From Bifidobacterium asteroides (GTDB lineage Bacteria > Actinomycetota > Actinomycetes > Actinomycetales > Bifidobacteriaceae), in NCBI RefSeq assembly GCF_003202755.1, contig NZ_QGLK01000005.1, positions 124,001-188,000 of the forward strand: a stretch of 64,000 bases of DNA. The letters are read 5' to 3'. Of the stretch, positions 33,521 through 44,685 are shown in pieces. Made by a program: the position numbers and the translations under genes. Position 1 is the first letter of the stretch, and each line of letters begins with the position of its first letter. The notes under the pieces were generated by a model. That model did not search any database. It saw only the letters and a list, made by a program, of their open reading frames with translations, and was not told where the DNA came from.

Positions 33521-36142
33521 ATGATTCAGGCACCTGTACGCGTGCGTGTTGAGCAGTTCTCTGGTGATGTATTGGGAATTGGTACGCCAACACCCCGCTT
33601 ATCCTGGGAATATAACTGTCCTGTTCCGGAAAACGCAAAAGCCGAAATTCGCGTCGAACGCCGCAAACCGCGTCACGGCGCCAACGAAAGCACAATAAGC
33701 GTGGATTCTTCCCAGAACATTCTCCTGCCCTGGCAGTTCGAGCCTTTGGATTCACGAGAACTGGTCAATGTCTTTGTCCGTGTGAAGACCGACAAAGAGA
33801 CCAGCGAATGGTCGCGTCCCTTATTCTTCGACGTCGGCCTCTTAATGCCACATCAGCGCGTAGCTGATTTCGTTGGACCTTCCTGGCCCGAAGCGGGAAC
33901 AGATCATCGCCCGCAGCCACTGGTGCGAACAGAATTTACAATCAGGGAGAAGCCTGTTCTCGCCAGATTGTACCTGACCGCCTTGGGACTGGTATCAGCC
34001 AGAATCAACGGTCACCGTGTGGGTGTCGATCAACTGAACCCAGGGTGGACAAGCTATGACAATCGCTTGGAGTGCTGGACCTATGATGTATTGGATCTGA
34101 TTCACGAAGGCGCCAACGCACTGGGGCTCCTACTTGCGGATGGCTGGTATAGGGGCAGAGTCGGATTCGATGGCGGTGAAGCTAATGTATGGGGCGACAA
34201 GATTGGCGCTTTTGCGCAATTGGAAGTCACCTACGCCAACGGCGAGCGCCAATCCCTATATTCGAACTCTTCAGATGAACGATGGAAGACAACACTGGGA
34301 CCCATAGTAAGATCAAACATCTACGAGGGTGAAACCTATGATGCGCGGAAAGAGATGCCTGGCTGGGACAGGCCAGGCTTTGACGACAGTTCTTGGCAAC
34401 CCGTGGCGGAAATACCTTTCGACGAGCATAAAATCGAATTCCCCGTCATGCGCTCAATCCAGCCGGATAAGATCCAAGAAGACAGGACCATACATGTGAC
34501 AGCTGGTGTGGAACCGGGAACCTGGTTGATTGATACGGGTCAGAATGCGTCCCAACGTCTGAAGCTGCACATGCACGGGTTGAAGGCAGGCCAAGAGATA
34601 TCCGTACAACATGCCGAGGTACTGGACAAGGAAGGCAATCTCGTTACTACCATCCTCAAAAGAGGCCACCAGTTGGATACGTACATATCCAACGGAAAAG
34701 ACGGCTGGTGGGAACCGGAATTCGACATGCACGGGTTCCGTTATGCACTGGTGAAGGGATGGCAGGGCACACTGACACATGAGGATATCAAGTGCACTGT
34801 CTACCACACAGCCATGGAAAGAATTGGATGGTTTGACACGTCCAACGAAATGGTCAATAAACTCAGTGAGAACACAGTCTGGGCTCTGAGATCCAATTTC
34901 ATGTCGATTCCGACGGATTGCCCCCAGCGGGACGAGCGTGTGGGTTGGACGGCCGATATCGCTGTTTTTTCGCCAACGGCCCTTTACCTGTACAACGCGG
35001 CTGGTTTACTTCGCAACTGGCTGCGCGACCTGGCATTCGAGCAGAAGAAGAATGGAACAGTTCCGTTTTATATACCCTATGTCCCCATGGGGATCTGGTC
35101 GGATCCGCAGGCCATTGCCATCTGGGGCGACGCAGCAGTACTGGTGCCTTGGGCCTTATATATGGCCACTGCTGATAAGGATGCCCTGCAAGAGCAGTAT
35201 CCTGCCGCGGTCACCTGGGTGAACGAGGTGCATGGCTACTTGTCGCCAGATGGCGTTTGGGACAGGCGACCCGAATATGCTCTTGGGCAGTTGGGTGATT
35301 GGCTCGATCCCACAGCCCCGCCGGAATCTCCCGACCAAGCCATGACCGCAAAGGAATTGGTCGCTACTGCCTTCTATATCCACAGCTGCGATCTTCTTGC
35401 GCAAATGGCCATCGTTCTTGACAATGACGATGATCGGAAACGATTCAGCCATTTCGCCGAGGTCTCAAGAGCAGGGTATGGGAAACGGTTCGTTGCAGCG
35501 AATGGAAGAATGACCTCCGACACCCAGTGTGCCTATACCTTGTCCATCATGTTCGACCTGGTTCCCGACAAGACTTTGATGGAGGGCTTTGGCAACAGGC
35601 TGGCTGAATTGGTCCGCTCGTCTGATTGGAAGATTGGTACAGGATTCGCCGGCACCGCTTACATTCTCCCTGCTCTGGCCAAATCAGGACACCTGGATGA
35701 AGCTTACGGTCTTTTTTTGTCGACCAAATGCCCGAGTTGGCTCTACCAGGTATCGATGGGCGCAACCACAACCTGGGAACGCTGGGATTCCATGGAACCC
35801 GATGGCAGCTTAAACCCAGGGGGCATGACCTCGTTCAATCACTATGCTCTGGGATCTGTGAATAATTGGGCTTATTCAACGATTGCGGGCATATCCCCTA
35901 TGAGCCCCGGTTGGAAAACGATCAAAGTCGCTCCGCGACCGGGTGGGGGGATCACCCACGCTTCCGCCAAGCATTTGACCCCCTACGGATTGATATCAAT
36001 TGCTTGGAATATTGATTCAGATTCGCATTGCATGCATCTTTCCCTGCATGTGCCTTACGGTGCTACAGCTTGTCTGGACCTGCCTGGCACCCGGCAGGAA
36101 TGGCTTAAGGGTGGCGATTACCAACGTCAATACTCCCTTTGA
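33521..36142 (+). CDS. GH78 family alpha-L-rhamnosidase
   Basis: An 873-residue enzyme without a signal peptide, so cytoplasmic, which removes terminal L-rhamnose from plant glycosides. N-terminal beta domains (VEQFSGDVLGIGTPTPRLSW; ARLYLTALGLVSARINGHRV; LGLLLADGWYRGRVGF) precede the (alpha/alpha)6 barrel with the hallmark DCPQRDERVGWTADIAVFSP, holding the catalytic acid Glu, then GQLGDWLDPTAPPESPDQAM and MGATTTWERWDSMEPDGSLN. The C-terminal domain has MSPGWKTIKVAPRPGGGITH. Start chosen at 33521 with an AGAAAGG box. It closes an operon with two MFS transporters; plant flavonoid glycosides are the natural substrates one would expect. Confidence 0.92.
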   Translation: MIQAPVRVRVEQFSGDVLGIGTPTPRLSWEYNCPVPENAKAEIRVERRKPRHGANESTISVDSSQNILLPWQFEPLDSRELVNVFVRVKTDKETSEWSRPLFFDVGLLMPHQRVADFVGPSWPEAGTDHRPQPLVRTEFTIREKPVLARLYLTALGLVSARINGHRVGVDQLNPGWTSYDNRLECWTYDVLDLIHEGANALGLLLADGWYRGRVGFDGGEANVWGDKIGAFAQLEVTYANGERQSLYSNSSDERWKTTLGPIVRSNIYEGETYDARKEMPGWDRPGFDDSSWQPVAEIPFDEHKIEFPVMRSIQPDKIQEDRTIHVTAGVEPGTWLIDTGQNASQRLKLHMHGLKAGQEISVQHAEVLDKEGNLVTTILKRGHQLDTYISNGKDGWWEPEFDMHGFRYALVKGWQGTLTHEDIKCTVYHTAMERIGWFDTSNEMVNKLSENTVWALRSNFMSIPTDCPQRDERVGWTADIAVFSPTALYLYNAAGLLRNWLRDLAFEQKKNGTVPFYIPYVPMGIWSDPQAIAIWGDAAVLVPWALYMATADKDALQEQYPAAVTWVNEVHGYLSPDGVWDRRPEYALGQLGDWLDPTAPPESPDQAMTAKELVATAFYIHSCDLLAQMAIVLDNDDDRKRFSHFAEVSRAGYGKRFVAANGRMTSDTQCAYTLSIMFDLVPDKTLMEGFGNRLAELVRSSDWKIGTGFAGTAYILPALAKSGHLDEAYGLFLSTKCPSWLYQVSMGATTTWERWDSMEPDGSLNPGGMTSFNHYALGSVNNWAYSTIAGISPMSPGWKTIKVAPRPGGGITHASAKHLTPYGLISIAWNIDSDSHCMHLSLHVPYGATACLDLPGTRQEWLKGGDYQRQYSL

Positions 36143-36171
36143 TAAGGTTTGAACGCTGATCTTGCATTCAT

Positions 36172-36216
36172 CAAGTGGCTTCCCCGACCGTTGCTCATTG
36201 GTGGGGAAGCCACTTG
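36172..36216 (+). terminator. Hairpin after the GH78 gene
   Basis: A perfect 14-bp stem pairs CAAGTGGCTTCCCC (36172-36185) with GGGGAAGCCACTTG (36203-36216) around a 17-nt loop, 29 bp after the stop. There is no T-tract, but position and strength suggest a terminator. Confidence 0.75.
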
Positions 36217-36256
36217 CGCCTACCAGCTTGCATGCGAAAATACAGCATGCGCATAT

Positions 36257-36355
36257 TCAGCTGCGTAGCTTTATACCACCTGGCAGTTTTGCTGACTCAT
36301 AGATGATTTCGTCGCCGTTCACAATTACCTGTCCTGCACCACACCCGCGAAAGCC
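36257..36355 (-). pseudogene. C-terminal remnant of an amidohydrolase-like gene
   Basis: In the minus frame from 36355 to a TGA at 36259-36257, 32 codons read GQVIVNGDEIIYESAKLPGG and end IKLRS. This has the pattern of the last beta-strands of amidohydrolases of the D-aminoacylase type (VNG-x-xxYE-x5-PGxxLR). The frame is closed immediately upstream by a TAA, and no matching body is found, so this looks like a stump of a deleted gene. The family call rests on pattern memory only. Confidence 0.3.
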
Positions 36356-37348
36356 CTCGCATTACGGTGAAAGGGTAAGAGTCAGGCTACAACCGTGGTC
36401 TTTAACCAATTCTCATGGAACAGATCGGTTTACCCTACGCGTCGGAGACCCATGCAGATATCGGGGATGGCATAAGGAGAATCGTCCTGATCATTAGGAA
36501 TCTGAAACCTTCCTCCAGCGCTTGCTTCACAGCATCCAGAGCTTTTTTCGTTCACGGCCGTTCATACCGACGGAAGCAATCCCAGTGTTTTCTTTAATCA
36601 GGGGCTCCTGGGACTGCTTCAGTACATACACGGTTACTGCTGACAGGTTGCTTCACACCGTTCTCACTGGGGACTACGGTCTTTGTCTGCAGCCCGTCGG
36701 ATTCTGGGCCGGATCGCTCTCACTCCGCTCACCCATGTTCTGTTATTCCGCCGCGCAAATCTCAGAACAACCGCATGGTACATTTGGCATCTAAGTCTGA
36801 TTAGTCAGAACAATGTCAATGAGTTGACGATGAATGAGACTCCGGCCAAGCAGCAGCAAACAATAATATTGAACTGCTTCCACGTTTTCTAAATATCGAA
36901 ATTACCACAAGCAGCCAGTCACATAATAAACAATCGCACGGAAGTGGCGGCTGCTTCTGGCTTTGATGTCATTGACCGAGCACTATACAAGGAAATCATG
37001 ATCACTGACCATCCAGACAAAACCTCGTGTGAAGTTTAGAGGATACTGCAGGACCCTCCCAGTATGAAGACCGGAAGCTTAGGGGTAATAGTCAAAGGAG
37101 CGGCCCCAGAGATTCTTTTCCACAGAATCATAAGATCTGCTTCCCTAACCTTGCATGCATTTCACCAAAATGTCCCCGCCTCCGCTCATCCCGCCCAGTG
37201 ACAAGCAACAAACATGGCACCGATACCCGAGCTGACAGGAAACATGAACCTTATCGGAAGTGACTGCCTGCTCGTATGGCTGCGTGTTTGCACAACATCG
37301 CCGAAAGGAACAGAAAAAGATCTCTCCTTGGCCGACACGACAATCAGG
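36356..37348. other. Decayed or non-coding region
   Basis: About 1 kb without an intact gene. Minus-strand reading of 36500-36660 gives protein-like text broken across frames (VTVYVLKQSQEPLIKENTG and, in another frame, DAVKQALEEGFRF), suggesting a second eroded gene. 36800-37340 is AT-richer and shows nothing recognisable. No insertion-sequence ends were seen. Confidence 0.35.
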
Positions 37349-38065
37349 TCATGCCGCGGTAATCAGACCTCCGAAGAGGACGATGGCGATGGCCGCCAGC
37401 TCGATGATGAAAAATAAGGAAAGAGCAGACCAGCTGTGGGTCAGCGTGTTCCAGGGGGAATCCTTGCGCACACAGACCAGGATGGCCACGAAGACGACCG
37501 CAAAGACCGCCACGCCTAGGCCGGCAGCGATGATGCCCAGGTTGGCCGCATTGGCCAGAATGGCCTGATGCTGGTAGACCACGAAGGTGCTGTACCAGAA
37601 GTTCATCTTGAGCAGGCAGAGGCCGGCAATCAGCTGTTCGGCTGCTAGGCCCAGTACGAAGACCACCCGCCAGAACCAGGAAGACGACTCGATGATGGAC
37701 ATGCCGATACCCATAAAGGTCAGCACGGTCACCGTCCAGGCGATCAAGGCTATGCCGCGCGGGTCCAGGACCGAGGCATAGCGGAGCACGCCCTGGGTGT
37801 GGTTGATGGCCAGCGAGCGCCCGTATCCATAGGGAATGACGATGGCCAAGAGGACCGCCAGCGCGAAGACGACCCAACGGACCGGGCGGGCACGTCGCTG
37901 CTCGATCTCAGCCAGCGAGTATTCCGAATCCGGAATAGTCGCTTCAGGGTGGGCCGAAACCTTGTTCACCGCAGTCGCTTCATCCGGATGCAGTTGCGCG
38001 GTTGTGGAACTCGCTGCATCGCTTATGCCGGATCCCGCGCCATCCGCATCGTCGAATTGCTCCAT
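37349..38065 (-). CDS. Multi-pass membrane protein of unknown function
   Basis: A 238-residue protein from the ATG at 38065 (preceded by GGAGG at 11 nt; the open frame extends to 38104). An acidic Ser/Ala-rich N-terminal ~60 residues is followed by five or six membrane segments: VVFALAVLLAIVIPYGYG, IALIAWTVTVLTFMGIGMSI, WFWRVVFVLGLAAEQLIAG, ANLGIIAAGLGVAVFAVVF and SLFFIIELAAIAIVLFGGL. I do not recognise a family. GC content is higher than in the flanking decayed and CRISPR sequence, so it looks like a core gene. The neighbours give no functional hint. Confidence 0.7.
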   Translation of the reverse strand: MEQFDDADGAGSGISDAASSTTAQLHPDEATAVNKVSAHPEATIPDSEYSLAEIEQRRARPVRWVVFALAVLLAIVIPYGYGRSLAINHTQGVLRYASVLDPRGIALIAWTVTVLTFMGIGMSIIESSSWFWRVVFVLGLAAEQLIAGLCLLKMNFWYSTFVVYQHQAILANAANLGIIAAGLGVAVFAVVFVAILVCVRKDSPWNTLTHSWSALSLFFIIELAAIAIVLFGGLITAA

Positions 38066-38445
38066 CGGCGACCACACCTCCAAGTCCGCTACTCGTGGAC
38101 ACACCGCCTACAAGCTTATACCGGACGGCACACTCGCGCCTAGGAACGAGAGAATGGCATGAAAATGATTAGTACTATACCGAAGCAGCAACTCATGCTC
38201 ATGTTTTGAAGAAGCAGAATTTATAATAAAGTTCTAAGGAAAGAACTGATTTAATACATATTCCAGCTAAGAAGCAGCGCTGTATGGTTAATTCAAAGCA
38301 GCGCAATCAGTTTTTCGTTTTAGGTTTCCACGCAGCAGGCAGTGCATTTGCCGCAAGCAGAGAGCCATTCGTTGCAGTATTCCCAATCCACACCCCCACG
38401 AGGAGAGCGTCCATCCTCATTGCCTTAGTGGACCCAAGACTGGGC
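38066..38445. other. Sequence between the membrane protein gene and the distal end of the CRISPR array
   Basis: About 380 bp, AT-rich from 38150 to 38290. It holds the promoter region of the leftward gene and the sequence beyond the oldest CRISPR repeat. No gene seen. Confidence 0.4.
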
Positions 38446-41400
38446 ACTTCAATCCACGCTCCCGTGAAGGGAGCGACCTTACGCTCTTGTCTGTTGTAGC
38501 TTCCCGCGTCTATTTCAATCCACGCTCCCGTGAAGGGAGCGACCCAATGTTCGCCATGGCCGATTGCGGGAGTGTCTTATTTCAATCCACGCTCCCGTGA
38601 AGGGAGCGACCTTTTCATCCAAGGTGGCACACTCGCGGTTCGGATTTCAATCCACGCTCCCGTGAAGGGAGCGACCTGGGACCAATCATCAGAGATGGTG
38701 TCCTCTAACTATTTCAATCCACGCTCCCGTGAAGGGAGCGACATACAGACATTTAGACAACGCATGCAACGTACTACATTTCAATCCACGCTCCCGTGAA
38801 GGGAGCGACGCGTCTGGTCGCGGTCTTTTCTGCCTCGTTGCGATTTCAATCCACGCTCCCGTGAAGGGAGCGACGTGGTCGTATCAATCAGCGAGTTGGT
38901 CTCAGCAATTTTAATCCACGCTCCCGTGAAGGGAGCGACCACCAGCGAGGCCGACCTCTACCAGTCCCTGATATTTCAATCCACGCTCCCGTGAAGGGAG
39001 CGACCCATGTTCCTACGAGGTCTTTGCCTATGCCAAAATATTTCAATCCACGCTCCCGTGAAGGGAGCGACACTATGCGGGCAACGTCACGGATGTGGAC
39101 GCTAAATTTCAATCCACGCTCCCGTGAAGGGAGCAACGCGCGCCGTAGGCGCGGACAACGTCTACCGGTGATTTCAATCCACGCTCCCGTGAAGGGAGCG
39201 ACCCCTGAGTGCCTCCGTGTACGCGTTGGCCTCGCCGTTTCAATCCACGCTCCCGTGAAGGGAGCGACGTGTTCGTGGCGTTGTTGAAATTCCCTACGGT
39301 TGGATTTCAATCCACGCTCCCGTGAAGGGAGCGACGATGGCGCCCCAAATCTGCGACCCCAGGTTTCTATTTCAATCCACGCTCCCGTGAAGGGAGCGAC
39401 CCGAATGTATCCGTCATCCACACTGAAAAGTTTTATTTCAATCCACGCTCCCGTGAAGGGAGCGACACGCCAACGACGATCCGGACGGTGAGCTCACAGC
39501 CATTTCAATCCACGCTCCCGTGAAGGGAGCGACAACAGCGTAGTGCGACCCTCGCACACAGCATAAATTTCAATCCACGCTCCCGTGAAGGGAGCGACAT
39601 GGCATGGGAGACGGTGTGCGCGATGTCCGTGTCATTTCAATCCACGCTCCCGTGAAGGGAGCGACCTCTCGGACCTGACTGGGAGTACCACTGGCTCAAA
39701 TTTCAATCCACGCTCCCGTGAAGGGAGCGACCCGACAACGAGGCCCTGAACCTCATGCAGGACAAATTTCAATCCACGCTCCCGTGAAGGGAGCGACGTT
39801 GCATTTCCCGACGTTCGTTTCATTATTTTTGACATTTCAATCCACGCTCCACGCTCCCGTGAAGGGAGCGACTAGCGATGACGAATTTATTTCAAATCGA
39901 GATGGAATTTCAATCCACGCTCCCGTGAAGGGAGCGACCGGGCAGCAGCCAATAGCCCCGGCAGACTGTCAATTTCAATCCACGCTCCCGTGAAGGGAGC
40001 GACTCGGCGTTCGCGAAGAACACCTCGGTCGGTATCATTTCAATCCACGCTCCCGTGAAGGGAGCGACACACGGGGATCGCGGTCAGGGCCACCGTGAGC
40101 AAATTTCAATCCACGCTCCCGTAAAGGGAGCGACGTGCGAGCTTGTAGATGCCGGTGATATGGTAATATTTCAATCCACGCTCCCGTGAAGGGAGCGACG
40201 CGGGTCGCCGCAGCTGTGTCCGGCCATGTGATATTTCAATCCACGCTCCCGTGAAGGGAGCGACGGCATTCTTGGCCCCCTATGGGGCTTGCAGACTATT
40301 TCAATCCACGCTCCCGTGAAGGGAGCGACCGTATATCTTTAATGCGGCTAAAAACGATGGACAATTTCAATCCACGCTCCCGTGAAGGGAGCGACCCGCC
40401 TCCCATATCACGGTGTTCGATGCCGGCGGATTTCAATCCACGCTCCCGTGAAGGGAGCGACTGCGTGATGTGGCTGACGGCAGAAGCTTGGCGGCATTTC
40501 AATCCACGCTCCCGTGAAGGGAGCGACGCCCCTGGTGGCTGATAATCCACGTGAATACGTGATTTCAATCCACGCTCCCGTGAAGGGAGCGACGACATCT
40601 ATGCCCCGTTCGTATCGAATTCATCGAATTTCAATCCACGCTCCCGTGAAGGGAGCGACAGAAGGCAGCACATCATGCGTCACCCAACGCTGATTTCAAT
40701 CCACGCTCCCGTGAAGGGAGCGACCTGATAATCCACGCGAATACGTCGAATTCGACCTATTTCAATCCACGCTCCCGTGAAGGGAGCGACCCCCTTTGGC
40801 CTGCCACTGGGCCAAGGTGTCGGTATTTCAATCCACGCTCCCGTGAAGGGAGCGACACCTTCATGGGGATCCTGGCGGCATTCCGGGCGATATTTCAATC
40901 CACGCTCCCGTGAAGGGAGCGACCCTGTCGGTTGGCTAGGTTGGTGTTTTGCTGGTTATTTCAATCCACGCTCCCGTGAAGGGAGCGACCAGGCTTTGCA
41001 TGGACCTTAACCGTCGTTCCTTGAATTTCAATCCACGCTCCCGTGAAGGGAGCGACGCAAGCTTGGACCTAATCGAGCCCGCACGACCGGATTTCAATCC
41101 ACGCTCCCGTGAAGGGAGCGACACAGAACGCACGGACCGGTGATCATAAACGCTGGTGATTTCAATCCACGCTCCCGTGAAGGGAGCGACATATCCAGTT
41201 TGCTTGTGCCGCCAAAAGTCTCAAATTTCAATCCACGCTCCCGTGAAGGGAGCGACCTGCGCGACCTGGTAAGGCAGACCGTCCTAGAAATTTCAATCCA
41301 CGCTCCCGTGAAGGGAGCGACGAGCAGCCCGTCCATGGGCTCCCAGTGACCCCAGAATTTCAATCCACGCTCCCGTGAAGGGAGCGACGTTTCTGTAACC

Positions 41401-44400
41401 CTCTCGACCGCCAATGAGGACGATTTCAATCCACGCTCCCGTGAAGGGAGCGACAGGCCGGGTGGGGCACCAAGCCCATTATCTACATATTTCAATCCAC
41501 GCTCCCGTGAAGGGAGCGACGGACGGCTGTATCGAGTTTCTTCTCTGGCGTTTGATTTCAATCCACGCTCCCGCGAAGGGAGCGACCTGGTTGCCGGCGT
41601 AATGGTCACCGTACCGCGCGATTTCAATCCACGCTCCCGTGAAGGGAGCGACCTGGCAGCCTCATTATTACAGTAATAAGTAAAAAATTTCAATCCACGC
41701 TCCCGTGAAGGGAGCGACGACCGGTCACCAGCCATGAGGGGTCGCCTCCCTGATTTCAATCCACGCTCCCGTGAAGGGAGCGACACGATCCTAAGGGATC
41801 GCACCTATGATGAGACGCATTTCAATCCACGCTCCCGTGAAGGGAGCGACCTTTGTCTCTCGCTCCCCGACAGCACCTATTGGGCATTTCAATCCACGCT
41901 CCCGTGAAGGGAGCGACCTGATGATCGTCGTATTGCGTACCTTAATTACTAATTTCAATCCACGCTCCCGTGAAGGGAGCGACCCAGTCCGACGATCCTA
42001 TCGACTGCCGCCTTTGAATTTCAATCCACGCTCCCGTGAAGGGAGCGACAAGCCAGCCGACGACATTATCCCACGCACCGTGATTTCAATCCACGCTCCC
42101 GTGAAGGGAGCGACTTGGCTGACAAGGATAAGGCCATTGCTCTTATAATTTCAATCCACGCTCCCGTGAAGGGAGCGACTCATATGCTCATAGCTGGTTT
42201 CCAGTTTGGACCGATTTCAATCCACGCTCCCGTGAAGGGAGCGACGTTCTTCTGGAGCACAACGTCTCCCTTGTATGCATTTCAATCCACGCTCCCGTGA
42301 AGGGAGCGACAGCTGGTAGAAGACGCATCTGCCATCCGGAAGCAATTTCAATCCACGCTCCCGTGAAGGGAGCGACTCAAGCTGAACCGGATAGCGATCA
42401 AGCAGCTGAAATTTCAATCCACGCTCCCGTGAAGGGAGCGACCCGGCCGGATGGATCTGACCAATGCACCAGTCAGATTTCAATCCACGCTCCCGTGAAG
42501 GGAGCGACGATTCCCGATCCGACCATCAGCAAGGAACAGGCCATTTCAATCCACGCTCCCGTGAAGGGAGCGACCAGACTGAGCGTGCTACAGTAAGTAG
42601 CACATAAAATTTCAATCCACGCTCCCGTGAAGGGAGCGACGATAAGCAATGAGCAGCAAAAAGCAAGTAGATACATTTCAATCCACGCTCCCGTGAAGGG
42701 AGCGACACCGGCTGCCTTGACCATGCCAGCAGCACGCCGATTTCAATCCACGCTCCCGTGAAGGGAGCGACTGTTGTTTGACGTACTGGTAGGAGTCGTC
42801 GGCCAATTTCAATCCACGCTCCCGTGAAGGGAGCGACCGCAGTAATCCTTGCCAGTGGCCGGATCGTGCAGATTTCAATCCACGCTCCCGTGAAGGGAGC
42901 GACGACATGGGTAGCCGATAGAGTAGGTCCAGCGTTTATTTCAATCCACGCTCCCGTGAAGGGAGCGACACACCCTGAGTGATCCCATCCCACACGCCTG
43001 TGAAATTTCAATCCACGCTCCCGTGAAGGGAGCGACTTGCGCCGGACAGTGCCATTCTGACATACAATTGATTTCAATCCACGCTCCCGTGAAGGGAGCG
43101 ACTAGCAGACCTTATGAAGTACGCTCGGGACAGTCTCATTTCAATCCACGCTCCCGTGAAGGGAGCGACGGGTCACCAAGACAGTGTCCAGCCGCCGGAT
43201 GCGCATTTCAATCCACGCTCCCGTGAAGGGAGCGACGCATGGCCGACAAGGTTGAGCAGTTCAACGCGCAATTTCAATCCACGCTCCCGTGAAGGGAGCG
43301 ACTCGTGATACCAAGTGCACTCCAAATCAGGCTCAGATTTCAATCCACGCTCCCGTGAAGGGAGCGACCATTGGTGTACAACGGCGACAGCCCTTCCGGC
43401 ATATTTCAATCCACGCTCCCGTGAAGGGAGCGACGTATCCGCTTTAGAACAGTAGGCTATTGCCTCTGATTTCAATCCACGCTCCCGTGAAGGGAGCGAC
43501 GTCTGGACGACCTGTACGGCAGGCTTGACGATCCATTTCAATCCACGCTCCCGTGAAGGGAGCGACAACATAAACCAGTTCTATGCGCTGAATTTTAGTA
43601 ATTTCAATCCACGCTCCCGTGAAGGGAGCGACATGCTCAGCACGATACGTGCCAAAAGCCCTAGATATTTCAATCCACGCTCCCGTGAAGGGAGCGACCT
43701 GTAGTGTATAGGTCCACACCCACGCTCTTGCATTTCAATCCACGCTCCCGTGAAGGGAGCGACACCGCAGGCGCAGACCTACACGGAGGCCCTCAAATTT
43801 CAATCCACGCTCCCGTGAAGGGAGCGACCCGGGGTCTTGTACACGTGCAACTCGTCGCAGATATTTCAATCCACGCTCCCGTGAAGGGAGCGACCTTTGG
43901 CCGCGTCGGCTGGCGTTGCACCAGCATTGATTTCAATCCACGCTCCCGTGAAGGGAGCGACACAACGCTCTGAACAGCATCAAAAAGGTCGCGGGATTTC
44001 AATCCACGCTCCCGTGAAGGGAGCGACCTCTTCCAGCATGGCGGCAACCCGGTCCTGCGCTGATTTCAATCCACGCTCCCGTGAAGGGAGCGACCATCGG
44101 TCAGATACACCCCGGGGGCGTTTCTGTCATTTCAATCCACGCTCCCGTGAAGGGAGCGACCCCATGACATCGATCCTTTCTCTCATGTTCCGATTTCAAT
44201 CCACGCTCCCGTGAAGGGAGCGACGTCTTCGATTTCCTTTTTGGTGTATCTGTCCTCAATTTCAATCCACGCTCCCGTGAAGGGAGCGACGAGAGAGCAG
44301 GAGCTTGCCCCTTGCGTCTGATAATTTCAATCCACGCTCCCGTGAAGGGAGCGACGATATATCTGTCAGGATTCGGCAAACGCCACAAGATTTCAATCCA

Positions 44401-44685
44401 CGCTCCCGTGAAGGGAGCGACAGTGGCTTGACCTGGTGTACAAGGCCTATGGGGTATTTCAATCCACGCTCCCGTGAAGGGAGCGACCTTTGTATCGAAG
44501 TTCTTGGCTATCATATCAACGATTTCAATCCACGCTCCCGTGAAGGGAGCGACGTGTGCAAGGCTGCTTTTTTAATCCCGGGGAAGGATTTCAATCCACG
44601 CTCCCGTGAAGGGAGCGACTGGCATCATTCGCCACAAAGCTCGGCTTGTCCCTATTTCAATCCACGCTCCCGTGAAGGGAGCGAC
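38446..44685 (-). CRISPR. Type I-C CRISPR array, 95 repeats and 94 spacers (hand count)
   Basis: Repeats are 32 bp. In the transcribed (minus) sense each starts GTCGCTCCCTTCACGG and ends GAGCGTGGATTGAAAT, with the 7-bp stem CGCTCCC/GGGAGCG; spacers are about 33-35 bp, with a mean period of 66 bp. This is a I-C repeat, matching the cas genes. The ATTGAAAT end gives the crRNA 5' handle, so transcription is leftward, the leader is at 44686+ beside cas2, and the oldest spacers lie near 38446. Most repeats are identical. Variants occur at 38446 (ACTTC start), 38908, 39106, 39237, 40103 and 41555, and the repeat at 39834-39872 carries a 7-bp internal duplication. Confidence 0.99.

Noticed and set aside
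36217-38445. Insertion sequence next to the CRISPR array
   Set aside because: No transposase frame, terminal inverted repeats or target-site duplications were found.
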